From DATFVA01 sp963743325 (GTDB lineage Bacteria; Bacteroidota; Ignavibacteria; Ignavibacteriales; Ignavibacteriaceae), in contig CAVUOZ010000008.1 of the NCBI GenBank assembly GCA_963743325.1, positions 310,001-374,000 on the forward strand: a stretch of 64,000 nucleotides of DNA, in the 5' to 3' direction. A model generated the notes under the pieces. It was given only the letters and a program-made list of their open reading frames with translations, made no database searches and had not been told where the DNA came from. Positions 26,673 through 36,569 of this stretch are shown here, in pieces; the stretch's first letter is position 1, and each line of letters begins with the position of its first letter. A program made the position numbers and the translations under genes.

Positions 26673-27911
26673 ATGAAAAAGCTATTTAGAATTTTTACAC
26701 TCGTGACCACCCTGACTATCGTGTTCATATTATTTCCAGGAAAAATATCGGCGCAGCAAGGATATATGAATTATCAGGGATTTTATGATCAATTAAGCCC
26801 ATACGGACAGTGGGTTGAAAATCCCAATTATGGATATGTTTGGATTCCAAATGAAGGACCAGGCTTTACTCCATATTTATCCAATGGTTACTGGGTAATG
26901 ACTGATTACGGTTGGATGTGGGTGTCAAACTATAATTGGGGATGGGCAGCTTTTCATTACGGGCGTTGGGATTACAGTGACTATTATGGCTGGTTCTGGG
27001 TCCCGGATAGTGAATGGGGTCCTTCATGGGTTATCTGGAGAAGTTCAGGAAGTTATTATGGCTGGGCTCCCATGAGACCTGGTATTTCTAAATATATAGC
27101 TTTTGGCAATTATAATGATGAACCTAACGACCGATGGGTATTTGTAAGAAACAGGGATTTTGAAAGGCATGACATTGACAGGAATTATATTGATCGAAGC
27201 AACAATGTAACAATCATCAATAATTCAACTGTAATTAATAACACCTACTATGATAATACAAGACATACAACATATATCACCGGACCCGATAGACAGGATG
27301 TTGAAAAAGTAACCGGCAGAACAATTAAACCGATTACAGTTCGTGAAAAAGATAAACCCGGGGAGATTTTAAATAATGATCAAATTCAGATATACAGGCC
27401 GGAGGTTCAGAAGAATAAAAATGAAAATAGACTGGCACCAGCTAAAGTAACAGATATAAAAGATGTAAAACGAATCCCGGGAAGCAATACTCAAAAGCAG
27501 CCGCAGAACAAACAAATATTAAAAGACCAAACTGGAAAAGACCAGCAGCCTGGCGTGAATCCGACAAACAACAGTACTAACAAGAACACTGGTCAAAAGC
27601 AGAGTACAAATCAGCCGAACAAAAACATCAATAAAGAGAAACAGCCCGTTGTCAATCCGACAACTAAAAACAGTACTAACAAGAACACTGGTCAAAAGCA
27701 GAGTACAAATCCACCTAACAAAAACACAAATAAAGAGAAACAGCCTGCTGTCAATCCGACGAATAAAAGCAATAATAAAGAGAACACTCCCCCAAATCGA
27801 AATACAGATTCACTGAATACTAACACAAATAAAGAGAAACAGTCTGTTGTGAATCAAGTAAATAAAAACAATAGCAAAGAAAATCCGAATCAATCGCCTA
27901 AGAAAAAATAG
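26673..27911 (+). CDS. DUF6600-type secreted Trp/Tyr-rich protein
   Basis: The start is at the Met of MKKLFRIFTLVTT, giving a clean signal peptide (cut near ISAQ); the ATG 11 codons upstream adds only polar residues. The mature N-terminal half (about 30-150) is the DUF6600 pattern of W/Y/G repeats (SPYGQWVENPNYGYVW, YNWGWAAFHYGRWDY, YYGWAPMRPG). The C-terminal third is a low-complexity Asn/Thr/Lys region with three near-copies of NKNTGQKQSTN and NKEKQP. It is an exported, probably surface-associated protein and the first gene of the long operon up to 31603. Confidence 0.78.
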   Translation: MKKLFRIFTLVTTLTIVFILFPGKISAQQGYMNYQGFYDQLSPYGQWVENPNYGYVWIPNEGPGFTPYLSNGYWVMTDYGWMWVSNYNWGWAAFHYGRWDYSDYYGWFWVPDSEWGPSWVIWRSSGSYYGWAPMRPGISKYIAFGNYNDEPNDRWVFVRNRDFERHDIDRNYIDRSNNVTIINNSTVINNTYYDNTRHTTYITGPDRQDVEKVTGRTIKPITVREKDKPGEILNNDQIQIYRPEVQKNKNENRLAPAKVTDIKDVKRIPGSNTQKQPQNKQILKDQTGKDQQPGVNPTNNSTNKNTGQKQSTNQPNKNINKEKQPVVNPTTKNSTNKNTGQKQSTNPPNKNTNKEKQPAVNPTNKSNNKENTPPNRNTDSLNTNTNKEKQSVVNQVNKNNSKENPNQSPKKK

Positions 27912-28080
27912 TATGGATAAAACAAAAACTAATCCGGAGGCTGAAAAAAGAAAAATATTAGATCCTGATAACTACCTGAAGTCGGGATTGATACTTGTGA
28001 TTAAGAATCAAAAAGTCGATTGATTTGACCGTTGGTTCCTGAAGAGAAAAGAGTTCTAAACAAAAGAAAGGTTAATTATC

Positions 28081-28230
28081 ATGTTGTACACAATCGCTGT
28101 AGTATTAATAGTATTGTGGGTACTTGGATTGCTCACTTCATACACAATGGGTGGTTTTGTCCACGTTCTTCTGGTAATTGCAATTATAATGATTGTATTT
28201 AATCTGATTAGTGGACGTCGCTCACTCTGA
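28081..28230 (+). CDS. lmo0937-family tiny membrane protein
   Basis: The 49 residues form two membrane helices joined by SYTMGGFVHV (MLYTIAVVLIVLWVLGLL, then LLVIAIIMIVFNLISGRR). This is the lmo0937 pattern of stress-associated hydrophobic peptides found in many bacteria. The ribosome site AAAGAAAGG lies 12 bp before the ATG. It is between the DUF6600 gene and the CDP-alcohol transferase. Confidence 0.8.
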   Translation: MLYTIAVVLIVLWVLGLLTSYTMGGFVHVLLVIAIIMIVFNLISGRRSL

Positions 28231-28269
28231 ACGTATGCCGGGTCCCGGATTATTTTGACAAATAATAAT

Positions 28270-28305
28270 AATCATTAAGGTGTAAATTTTACATCTTCAA
28301 TGATT
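28270..28305 (+). other. Imperfect hairpin before the CDP-alcohol transferase gene
   Basis: AATCATT pairs with AATGATT and, inside, GTGTAAA with TTTACAT, giving a long imperfect stem ending 18 bp before the ATG at 28324. It could end the upstream transcript partly or tune translation of the next gene. It is not a cassette copy. Confidence 0.4.
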
Positions 28306-28323
28306 TACCAAGAAATATAACAA

Positions 28324-28836
28324 ATGCTATTTCGTCAACTTCGTACTATTAGATTTCCGGACATACTTACTCTTTTGGGTTTACTGTGCGTTTCTTTTGC
28401 AGTTTATTTTTCTTTCAAAGAATTTTTAGTTATTGCATATATACTTATTCTCATGCAATTCTCTTTAGATTATTTTGATGGAAAGTTAGCAAGAGCAATT
28501 GGCGGTGGAGCATTAGGGATATACCTTGATAGTTTTACCGATTTTATGGCAGTTTCTGCCTCAGTTGTATTTGGCTGGTTCATTGGAATAAATGGTATTG
28601 CGATGCTGATTGCCGGATTTTTAAATATAGGTGCTGCGTCAATAAGATTGGCGTACTTTACGGCATATAAACAAAAAAGCTTCACTGGTATTCCAACTGT
28701 ATTAGCTGCTTCAGCAGTCTCTACAATTGCCTTCCTGGGATTTTTGTTCGCAAAAGAGTATCTGTCCTGGTTTGTGATTTTTTACTTTATCTCGGCAGTA
28801 GCAATGATATCTGATCTGAAGCTAAAAAAAATATAA
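28324..28836 (+). CDS. CDP-alcohol phosphatidyltransferase family protein
   Basis: The 170 residues contain the full CDP-OH-P motif DG-x2-AR-x8-G-x3-D-x3-D (DGKLARAIGGGALG, then IYLDSFTD at about 56-78) and about five membrane helices. Such integral inner-membrane enzymes condense CDP-diacylglycerol with an alcohol (or related lipid substrates) to make phospholipids. The substrate cannot be told from the sequence. It is 12 bp upstream of the AI-2E gene, within the cassette 8 operon, so membrane-lipid remodelling is part of the response. Confidence 0.87.
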   Translation: MLFRQLRTIRFPDILTLLGLLCVSFAVYFSFKEFLVIAYILILMQFSLDYFDGKLARAIGGGALGIYLDSFTDFMAVSASVVFGWFIGINGIAMLIAGFLNIGAASIRLAYFTAYKQKSFTGIPTVLAASAVSTIAFLGFLFAKEYLSWFVIFYFISAVAMISDLKLKKI

Positions 28837-28848
28837 TCAGGTAAATTT

Positions 28849-29940
28849 ATGATTGAGCAAATAAATTCTTCACATGGAATGCGCATTCTTTTTAGCGTAG
28901 CAGCAGTTGTGATAATAATTGCAGGAATTTATCTTGCCCAATCAGTTGTCGTTCTGTTCCTCATCTCTTTTTTTCTCGCTTTACTTGGAACCCCGTTAGT
29001 TTTTTGGTTAAAAGAAAAACGAATACCATCGGCAATTGCTGTATTTATTGTTATGGCAGTTATAGTAATTATTATATTTCTTATTGGCGCACAAATCGCC
29101 TCCTCCCTTAGCAGCTTTTCAGATGAACTGCCTTTATTACAGTCACTTATTCGGGAACAGGTAATAGATATTGTTGCCTTGTTAAAAAGCAAAGGTCTGA
29201 TAGTCAGGGATAAATTTTTCCTGGAATATATTAACCCGGAAGCAATAATGAAACTTACTGCCAGCCTGCTATCCGGCTTGAGTTCTGCACTTTCTGATCT
29301 TGTCCTGATCCTGATAACAGTAACATTTATCCTTCTTGAAATTTCAAGCTTTCCGATAAAAATCCGTAAAATTCTTGGTGATCCTAAACAGGTATTTCCC
29401 CGGTTCACCGGGTTTGTAATTGACATGAAACGCTATATGGTCATCAAAACTATTATAAACCTGGTCGCCGGAATCTTAATCGGATTGTGGATGTATATTC
29501 TTGGAGTACAGTTTCCCGTTCTATGGGGTTTTCTTGCATTTCTACTCCATTATATTCCCAATTTAGGTGCAGTTATCTCTGCCATTCCTGCTGCACTTCT
29601 GGCATTTGTCCAGTTGGGAACAGGCAGCGCCCTGCTTGTAATAGCAGGTAATATTCTTATTGGATTCGTAATAGGAAATGTAGTTGAACCCCGTCTTATG
29701 GGTAGAAAATTTGGTCTCTCTACATTGGTTGTATTTCTGTCGTTGATATTTTGGGGCAGCCTTCTCGGCTTGATCGGTGCGATTCTTTCGATACCCCTTA
29801 CGATGACATTGAAGTTTGCATTTGAAAGTAATAGAAGTACCCGATGGATTGCTATACTGCTCGAATCAGAAAAATCTAATAAAGTCTCAGGTAAAGAACC
29901 GGAAGAAAGGAGTGGTAATAATGAAAATAGCGCAGATTAA
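28849..29940 (+). CDS. AI-2E family transporter
   Basis: The 363 residues have the family's layout: N-terminal helix pair, a long periplasmic helical segment (about 95-140), and C-terminal helices with LWGFLAFLLHYIPNLGAVISAIPA and a conserved GNVVEPRLMGRKFGLS. Despite the name, members move various small molecules or ions (some are Na+/H+ antiporters). The C terminus overlaps the next gene by 20 bp (ATG at 29921), so translation is coupled. Confidence 0.87.
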   Translation: MIEQINSSHGMRILFSVAAVVIIIAGIYLAQSVVVLFLISFFLALLGTPLVFWLKEKRIPSAIAVFIVMAVIVIIIFLIGAQIASSLSSFSDELPLLQSLIREQVIDIVALLKSKGLIVRDKFFLEYINPEAIMKLTASLLSGLSSALSDLVLILITVTFILLEISSFPIKIRKILGDPKQVFPRFTGFVIDMKRYMVIKTIINLVAGILIGLWMYILGVQFPVLWGFLAFLLHYIPNLGAVISAIPAALLAFVQLGTGSALLVIAGNILIGFVIGNVVEPRLMGRKFGLSTLVVFLSLIFWGSLLGLIGAILSIPLTMTLKFAFESNRSTRWIAILLESEKSNKVSGKEPEERSGNNENSAD

Positions 29941-31306
29941 AAAAGATCTTTTCAATTGGAGAAAATTATCATCGGGAAAGATCGTGAAATATATAAGTTT
30001 AACTGTCGGTTCAGTCATAATCATCTGTGTTTTGGCATTCATTTTCTTTCCGGATCCTTTTGTCAATACATTACTAAAAGACAGGGTTACAAAAGCCCTC
30101 GAAGAAACATATCCGGCATATTCAATCCGGTTTGGCGACCTGCATTATAGTGTCTGGAAGAATCGTTTAGAGTGTGATTCTCTAACACTGAATGCCAGCG
30201 ACTCAACTTTTACATGCAGCACGGCTTCATTATCCATCAGAGGAATTAGCTGGGTAAAAATTCTTTGGAAAAGAGATTTTGCTCTTAATGATCTTAAGAG
30301 CTCTGTTATAGACGTCCAAAAAATTGTACTTAATTTTCGGAGGTCTCAGGATGAACTTAGTATTAGAATGCTAAATATTTCAGTGCCCGATTCTCAAATG
30401 GTGACCGATTCAATTAAGTATCATTCTTTAATAAATGATGAAAAATTCTTCGCAAAAAGTGAATTCAGGCAAACCAGGTTTCGGTTTATTCTTCCCCAAT
30501 TAAAAATAATGGGTTTGGATTATCTCGCATTACTTCAGGGAAATACTTATAGCGCCAGAAGCATAAAAATACACAATGTATTTACCGATGTTCTTGTGAA
30601 CATGGATAAACCTTATGACAGGAACTCGACTGATCCACAGATGCCGAACGAATTCCTCACTTCGATTAAAGATAAAGTTAAAATAGACAGTGTTAATATC
30701 ACAAATGGTAGTTTGAAATATTGTGAGAGATATTCCATAGGATCGGCTCCCGGACTGATCACAATTAATAAAGCAAATGTTTCAGTAAGCGGAATTTCCA
30801 ATGATAAAGCTAATCCGGACACCGCAGTTGTTAATGCAGGAGGACTATTTATGAAATCCGGCATAATGAAACTACATATGGTCATTCCCCTTGCGTCGAA
30901 ACATTTTTCTTTACGATATTCCGGTTCGCTTAGTCCCATGGATGTGACGGAACTTAACCCTTTTATTGAACCAGGTGAAAATCAGCGTATTAAATCAGGT
31001 GTTATTCAGTCTGCTGCTTTTAATATAAATGTTAATTCGGGTCAGGCAAGCGGTTCTTTGCGGGTTTTGTACTCCGATTTATCGGTCGCCGTTCTCAACG
31101 AAAACACCGGCAGTGAAAAAGGTGTTTTTAACAGGGTTGCCTCTTTTTTCGGTAAGACTTTTATTATCCGTGAGTCCAACATCCCTGACGAAAATGGTTT
31201 AATGAAGATTGGCGAGATAAAGTACACTCGAAATCCGGATGATTATTTTCTCCAGTTTGTCTGGTTTGCACTTCGAAGCGGAGTCGGTGATGTTGTCGGA
31301 TTTTAA
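29921..31306 (+). CDS. AsmA/DUF748-like membrane-anchored protein
   Basis: The start is the Met of MKIAQIKKDLFNWRK, preceded by AAGGAGTGGTAATA inside the AI-2E gene. The 461 residues have one N-terminal membrane helix (about 24-44) and a long periplasmic beta-rich region with repeated short strands, as in AsmA/DUF748 proteins that form lipid-carrying grooves between membranes. Similarity is structural in style, not a firm motif match. It fits the operon's lipid theme. Confidence 0.62.
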   Translation: MKIAQIKKDLFNWRKLSSGKIVKYISLTVGSVIIICVLAFIFFPDPFVNTLLKDRVTKALEETYPAYSIRFGDLHYSVWKNRLECDSLTLNASDSTFTCSTASLSIRGISWVKILWKRDFALNDLKSSVIDVQKIVLNFRRSQDELSIRMLNISVPDSQMVTDSIKYHSLINDEKFFAKSEFRQTRFRFILPQLKIMGLDYLALLQGNTYSARSIKIHNVFTDVLVNMDKPYDRNSTDPQMPNEFLTSIKDKVKIDSVNITNGSLKYCERYSIGSAPGLITINKANVSVSGISNDKANPDTAVVNAGGLFMKSGIMKLHMVIPLASKHFSLRYSGSLSPMDVTELNPFIEPGENQRIKSGVIQSAAFNINVNSGQASGSLRVLYSDLSVAVLNENTGSEKGVFNRVASFFGKTFIIRESNIPDENGLMKIGEIKYTRNPDDYFLQFVWFALRSGVGDVVGF

Positions 31307-31378
31307 ATTAAAATAATCTCTGAACATAAATTGAACGGGGAAGATTTTTACTATACAAAGCGATAAAGGATAAAAACC

Positions 31379-31603
31379 ATGAACAATAAAACTATTGGTA
31401 TCATAATAATTGTAGTGGGTCTGTTAATGACACTATATACCGGATTTAATTATGTAACTAGAGAAAATATAATGAGTATAGGCGGTACCCATTTATCAAT
31501 GGATAAAAATCATACTACAAGCTGGACTCCGTATATCGGTATAGGGCTAATAGTAATTGGCGGGGTTGTTTTTTTATCAGGCAGAAAAAAGAGTTTAGTC
31601 TAG
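31379..31603 (+). CDS. Small two-helix membrane protein
   Basis: The 74 residues hold two membrane helices (about 5-25 and 50-68, with YIGIGLIVIGGVVFLSGRKK) and a short periplasmic loop with Asp/His. This pattern occurs in Bacteroidota stress clusters. The gene ends the operon before cassette 9; it lies 73 bp after the AsmA-like gene. Confidence 0.68.
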   Translation: MNNKTIGIIIIVVGLLMTLYTGFNYVTRENIMSIGGTHLSMDKNHTTSWTPYIGIGLIVIGGVVFLSGRKKSLV

Positions 31604-31631
31604 ATTTATATTGAACTTATTTATACACCCG

Positions 31632-31694
31632 ATGGATGTAGTTCCTTTTTCATCCTTTTGCACGATTGATTCACCATCTATTTAGTCATATTAT
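31632..31694 (+). promoter_or_regulatory. 63-bp cassette promoter 9
   Basis: ATGGATG, TAGTTCCTTTTT, CATCC, 10 bp, TTGATT (31666-31671), 17 bp, TATTAT (31689-31694). The gene at 31808 starts 113 bp downstream. Confidence 0.85.
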
Positions 31695-31807
31695 TATTTC
31701 GTGATTAAAAGACCAACAAGGCTATTAGGAAGACAAAATTGTATAATAACCTGACTTCCTTTCCGGGCAAAATCTTATATCTTGTAAAGATATTTAATAA
31801 GGAAAAT

Positions 31808-32491
31808 ATGAATAAAACGAAAAACGAATTTATTTACATCATTCTACTACTTCTTTTAATTATTACGTTTAGTGATGCTTCATCAGATAAAGAGAAATCA
31901 GTTGCAAACTCAACTTCTTACTTCCCGGTTAATAATGGGATAACATTGGTTTATGAATCATCTTTTGGTGAAAGTATTACGAAATATTCTCAGAATGGTG
32001 AACTTACGATCAGTTCGAGTGAGGCCGATAAGTTCAAATACAGGCAAACTTTAATAATAAAAGATGACGGCGTCTATGTAAAGGAAACATATCAGTTCTT
32101 AAAAGTATTTCTATTTATTAAAAAAGAAGGAACGTTCACCTATGGAAAACCTTTGTTACGATTTCCTCTTCCTCTGTCACCCGGGATGGAGTGGGAATGT
32201 GAGGGAGATGAATATTCAGATGGGGATGTAAATAAAGTCAAGGTGACCGGTAAAGCCCTTGATAAGGAATTTGTTACGACGAAGGCCGGAAGATTCGAAG
32301 CAATAAAAATAGAATCAATTGTTGAAGGTTCTGAAAATACTAAAAATAAAGTAACTGAATGGTATGCGGAAGGAATCGGATTAATAAAAGCAAAAATAAT
32401 TATTGAAGGCGGTGGATTAACGGGAATTCTCAGGGATATCCTGGGATATGGTACCATCGAATTTGAACTTAAAGAAATAAGAAAGCAATAA
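31808..32491 (+). CDS. Secreted beta-rich protein of unknown function
   Basis: I start at the second Met (NKTKNEFIYIILLLL), which is preceded by AAGGAAAAT and gives a signal peptide. The mature part (about 200 residues) opens with YFPVNNGITLVYES and continues with regular strands (EWYAEGIGLIKAKIIIEG near the end). This pattern is common in Bacteroidota proteins of the DUF3108-like periplasmic beta-sandwich type; the family call is tentative. It is the only gene between cassettes 9 and 10. Confidence 0.6.
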   Translation: MNKTKNEFIYIILLLLLIITFSDASSDKEKSVANSTSYFPVNNGITLVYESSFGESITKYSQNGELTISSSEADKFKYRQTLIIKDDGVYVKETYQFLKVFLFIKKEGTFTYGKPLLRFPLPLSPGMEWECEGDEYSDGDVNKVKVTGKALDKEFVTTKAGRFEAIKIESIVEGSENTKNKVTEWYAEGIGLIKAKIIIEGGGLTGILRDILGYGTIEFELKEIRKQ

Positions 32492-32571
32492 ACAAATATT
32501 TATTAATGACGGGGGAAAAGTTTTTCTGACATTAATTCCAAAACCGTATAAGTATCGCATAAACACACCCG

Positions 32572-32634
32572 AAAGATGTAGTTCCTTTTTCATCCTTTCG
32601 CCCGATTGAACCAGCCTGAATTCTTCAATAACAT
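32572..32634 (+). promoter_or_regulatory. 63-bp cassette promoter 10
   Basis: AAAGATG, TAGTTCCTTTTT, CATCC, 10 bp, TTGAAC (32606-32611), 17 bp, TAACAT (32629-32634). The next gene is the DUF3943 gene at 32777. Confidence 0.85.
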
Positions 32635-32776
32635 ACAATCAATAGTTAGTATATAAAATATTTATTGATTACAGTAAATAAGTCCCAAATTGAAAAATAG
32701 CTGAAAATACAGTTAGAGCTGATTCACCAAAAATAATTTGAAAAATAATTTGTTCTTTTATTGAAAGAAAATCAAA

Positions 32777-34366
32777 ATGAAAATTATCTTTGCTTTATTT
32801 TTTGTTATTATGTTTTCAACACCTCACGAAGCGCAGGTTCAATCGGTGTTTGAAAAAAATTTTTCTCTGAATCAAACCGTGTCACTTGGACAGAAGGGCT
32901 GGGAAATATCAAAAAGGGAGGTTAACCGCTATTCCGATTTAGTGATTAATCCATACAGGACATCATCCCCTGACACTACTCAGACCACTTCCCCAGACTC
33001 TACAGGACCACGTCCCCGGACTCTATGAAGTACAACATGTATGGTGATTTACTGAATGATAATCCGTTGTATAACGAGAAATCTTCAGTGTGGTGGGTCG
33101 CTTTTAGAGTTACCCTGACTAATGTTACCACCAATTTAATTGATCATTATATCTTTAACTATGATTTTTCACATGTAGGATTTAACAGCTGGAAAAATAA
33201 CATAAAAACGGGTTGGGAATGGGATGTAGACAGATTTGCCATGAATTATTTTTTCCATCCTTTTGCAGGGGCAATGTATTTTAATGGAGCGCGTGCAAAT
33301 GGTTATTCTTTCTTCGAATCCGCGCCATTTACGACTTTAGGCAGTATAGAGTGGGAGTATTTCGGGGAAACCACACTGCCCTCGTATAACGACATCATTA
33401 ATACGTCGATAAATGGAATTTTCCTTGGAGAAGTATTTTACCGACTGGGCTCAAATATTCTGGATGATCAAACAACGGGGGCAAATAGATTTTTCCGGGA
33501 AATGGCTGTTGCCATTATTACACCTACAAGATTTTTGAGTAGATTTTTGCAAGGAAAAGTTTTTAGGACAAACAACGGAGGAAGTATATCAGAAAGAACC
33601 GCTTAACATTAAATTATCCTCCGGGTATCATTATGTAAGTGAAGGAACCAATTCATTAATTGATACAGCAACTAACAGTGTTTTTTTCAACCTCTATCTC
33701 GATTATGGGAACCCGTTTGAAAAAAGATCACGTAAACCCTTTGATTTTTTCAAAGTCGGGGTAGACCTGGATTTTGGAACGGGAAGGAAAATTATTGAAA
33801 ATGTGAGCGGCCTCGGAATTTTATTTGGTGGTAATGTTCAATCCGGTAATTTGGAAATGTTAAATGGATTATATCATCACTATGACTTTTTTGATAATAA
33901 TACTTTCGAAGTGGCTTCTTTTGGTTTTGGGCCCGGAACAATTTCTAAACTGCCAATAAGCAAGAGTATTTCTCTTTATACTGATATTTTTGCCAATATT
34001 GTGCCTTTTGGCGGGCTCAGCACTCGATTTGGACCTGATACTACACAGTTTAGAGATTATAATTATATAGGTGGAGCGCAAGGAAAGCTTGATTGCACTG
34101 TAAATATCGGCAGCTGGCTGGCAGTTTCATTTCTGGGTTATTACTGGTGGATGCATACATATGTTGGAACCCCGGGTAATAGTTATGTTGGAATAATCAA
34201 ACCCAGTCTTTCCTTTAAACTTTTTGACAATCTTAAGCTCGGATATGAACATCTGGTTTACTACAGCGATCGATACCCATATGATTTTGAAAGTATTCAT
34301 TCCAAAAGAACCGAAGAGAAAATTTATCTTCAATTCTTTTTAGAAGAGTTCAAATTTAAAAAATAA
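32777..34366 (+). pseudogene. DUF3943 outer-membrane protein, two frameshifts
   Basis: Three frames join into one DUF3943 protein. The signal-peptide part (32777 on) runs into a repeated TTSPDS linker and breaks near 33003. The core (YNMYGDLLNDNPLYNEKSS, NYFFHPFAGAMYFNGARANG, DRFAMNYFFHP) runs to 33606. The barrel part (EVYQKEPLNIKLSSGYHYV, then GLGILFGGNVQSG to EEFKFKK) is in a third frame to 34366. One lost base near 33003 and one extra A near 33580 would give about 529 residues. The family is lipid-linked and outer-membrane. Either a decaying gene or sequence error. Confidence 0.75.
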
Positions 34367-34404
34367 AACGTTTTTCTGAATTTTTAATAACGATAAAAAA
34401 TAAG

Positions 34405-35223
34405 ATGGACACAGCTATAAAGAAGTTTATTTTATTAATCCCGTTTATAATCCTATGCGGACCTTTCCTAACCGCACAAAATCCCAATTTACTTCATTCA
34501 GTAGATCAGAATAAATATAATTTCTCTCAGTTCGGAGAAGAGACCTGGGACTTCATCAAGCAACCGACTAAATGGGGTGGGAGTGATTGGCTAAAATTAG
34601 GTTTATTAGGGGCCGGAACATTTTTACTTATTGAGACTGCCGATCAGCCTGTTCGCGATGTAGTCTTGAAGAATCAACAGTATTACAACAGTCTGCCGAT
34701 TAAAATCGGAAATATTTGGGGAGACTGGTACCCTACAGTAATAATCGCCGGTGGATTTGCATTACACGGATGGTTGAGTGATGAATCTCCTTCTAAAAAA
34801 ATTGCTTTTGAAATTATACAAGCCGGATTTTACACCGAGCTTGTAACACAAATAATCAAACACGCTCTTGGAAGAGCAAGACCGTACAAGGAACTTGGCC
34901 CGGAGTCTTTTAAACCGTTTTCATTCCTTGGCTGGGATTTTACATCAATGCCCGCCGGACATACCACCTGGGCATTTTCACTTTCTACTGTTCTTGCAAG
35001 AAATGTTAAACAAGACTGGTTAAAAGTATTAGCATACTTACCAGCAGTACTAACTTTTGCTGCCCGGATTTATCAGGATCATCACTGGACATCTGATAAT
35101 TTTTTAGGTGCTGCGCTAGCTTATTTTTTTGCAAACTGGGTTGTAGATCAACATGAGAAAAAAGAATCAATAGTGGAAATCTCTCCAAGCTTTCCGCTCA
35201 CAGTTGTAGTTCCACTTAATTAA
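34405..35223 (+). CDS. PAP2-superfamily phosphatase, copy 1 (altered motifs)
   Basis: The 272 residues have a signal or anchor segment, then PAP2 motifs: K-x6-RP (KHALGRARP), then MPAGH where the consensus is PSGH, then ARIYQDHHWTSD where the consensus is SR-x5-H-x3-D. Two serines are changed to alanine. PAP2 enzymes remove phosphate from membrane lipids (phosphatidic acid, undecaprenyl diphosphate). The catalytic His residues are kept, so activity is possible but may be changed. It is a tandem copy of the gene at 35282. Confidence 0.82.
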   Translation: MDTAIKKFILLIPFIILCGPFLTAQNPNLLHSVDQNKYNFSQFGEETWDFIKQPTKWGGSDWLKLGLLGAGTFLLIETADQPVRDVVLKNQQYYNSLPIKIGNIWGDWYPTVIIAGGFALHGWLSDESPSKKIAFEIIQAGFYTELVTQIIKHALGRARPYKELGPESFKPFSFLGWDFTSMPAGHTTWAFSLSTVLARNVKQDWLKVLAYLPAVLTFAARIYQDHHWTSDNFLGAALAYFFANWVVDQHEKKESIVEISPSFPLTVVVPLN

Positions 35224-35281
35224 AATATCTTTGAAACAGTGTGGCTTTATTTACGTTCATTAACGCAGGAAATGATACATT

Positions 35282-36178
35282 ATGCGAAAAGAATCTTTGT
35301 TCTTAGCTTTTTTGTTTCCAAATAATTTGAGACTTAATTTTAATTCTGATAGAACTCACCATAAAGCTGGTAACTGGATATTGCAGTTAACACTAATTCT
35401 GACTATCCTGACAGGGGCTACAACATTCGCACAAAATTCTGTTTCAGGGGATTCCGTAAAGCAGCTAAAATATAATTTTTCTCAATTCGGGAATGAAACC
35501 TGGAACTTCGTTAAACAGCCGACAAAATGGGATGGCATAGATTGGCTAAAATTAGGTTTAATAGGTGCCGGAACATATTTAATTATTGAGACAGCCGATC
35601 AGCCTATTCGCGATGCAGTTTTAAAAGATCAAAGGTACTACCATAGCGTTCCAATTGAATTCGGCAGAATCTGGGGTGAAATATATACACCAGTGGTGCT
35701 CTTTGGTGGTTTTGCTATCCACTCATTGATAGCGGATGATATTGGAACCAGGAAAATTGCTTATGAGATTGGGCAGGCTTCGATTTATGCCGGAGTGCTT
35801 TCTTTTATTTTAAAATATGCATTTGGAAGATCAAGGCCGTATTTAAATGAGGGGCCCACTCATTTTACTCCCTTCGCCTCAATTTTAAATCAGGATTATA
35901 AATCAATGCCAAGCGGTCACTCTACTGTCGCATTTGTAATTTCGACTGTCCTTTCGCGAAATGTTGAGTCGCCTGTGTTAAAAGTGCTGGCATACTTACC
36001 TGCAGCACTCACTTTAATTTCACGCGTTTATCAGGATCAGCATTGGGCTTCTGATACTTTTGCCGGTGCTGCGCTCGGTTACTTTGTCGCGACCTGGGTT
36101 GTAGATCAGCATGAGAATAATAAATCCGCGGTTGAAATGTCTTCCGCGTTTCCTTTTTCTATCAGGATTGCGTTTTGA
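35282..36178 (+). CDS. PAP2-superfamily phosphatase, copy 2 (canonical motifs)
   Basis: The 298 residues align with copy 1 along their length (YNFSQFGNETWNFVKQPTKW against YNFSQFGEETWDFIKQPTKW). The motifs are KYAFGRSRP, MPSGH and SRVYQDQHWASD, all canonical. It starts with about 30 extra N-terminal residues before the hydrophobic segment. A true lipid phosphatase is likely; copy 1 may be specialised or degenerate. Both belong to the cassette 10 unit. Confidence 0.85.
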   Translation: MRKESLFLAFLFPNNLRLNFNSDRTHHKAGNWILQLTLILTILTGATTFAQNSVSGDSVKQLKYNFSQFGNETWNFVKQPTKWDGIDWLKLGLIGAGTYLIIETADQPIRDAVLKDQRYYHSVPIEFGRIWGEIYTPVVLFGGFAIHSLIADDIGTRKIAYEIGQASIYAGVLSFILKYAFGRSRPYLNEGPTHFTPFASILNQDYKSMPSGHSTVAFVISTVLSRNVESPVLKVLAYLPAALTLISRVYQDQHWASDTFAGAALGYFVATWVVDQHENNKSAVEMSSAFPFSIRIAF

Positions 36179-36377
36179 AGTAATTCAATTGGAGTAATTA
36201 TGATAATTAATATGGAATCAGGTAAAAATTGTTAAATGAAAATCGGAAGCATTTTATTCTAAGAATGAAAAAGTATTTAAACCATTTAATTTTTATAATG
36301 TAAAATAAGTCATTAAAAAAGAAAGTTATGACCTTTGGAGATCCGGTGAATAAACAAATAATGAAAGGAAAAAGATT

Positions 36378-36569
36378 ATGTCATTGATTACATTAGTTAT
36401 CGTTTTGGTTGTCGTCGGTGTGGTTCTCTGGCTGATTAACAGTTACATCCCCATGCAGTCTACCATTAAGAGAATCCTCAATGTGGTAGTGGTTATTGTG
36501 GTTATTCTCTGGCTACTGAGTGCCTTTGGAATTATTGATAGCCTCGATACGATTCGTATCGGACGGTAA
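36378..36569 (+). CDS. Thivi_2564-family tiny membrane protein
   Basis: The 63 residues have two membrane helices (MSLITLVIVLVVVGVVLWLIN and LNVVVVIVVILWLLSAFG) joined by SYIPMQSTIKRI. This IPMQ-type linker is the hallmark of the Thivi_2564 family of stress-associated small membrane proteins. AAAGGAAAAAG precedes the ATG. It is one of four tiny hydrophobic proteins in the block. Confidence 0.82.
   Translation: MSLITLVIVLVVVGVVLWLINSYIPMQSTIKRILNVVVVIVVILWLLSAFGIIDSLDTIRIGR

Noticed and set aside
27913..28023. 36-codon frame starting MDKTKTNPEAEKRKILD just after the DUF6600 gene
   Set aside because: Composition is plausible, but there is no ribosome site and no supporting homology. Left out rather than called.
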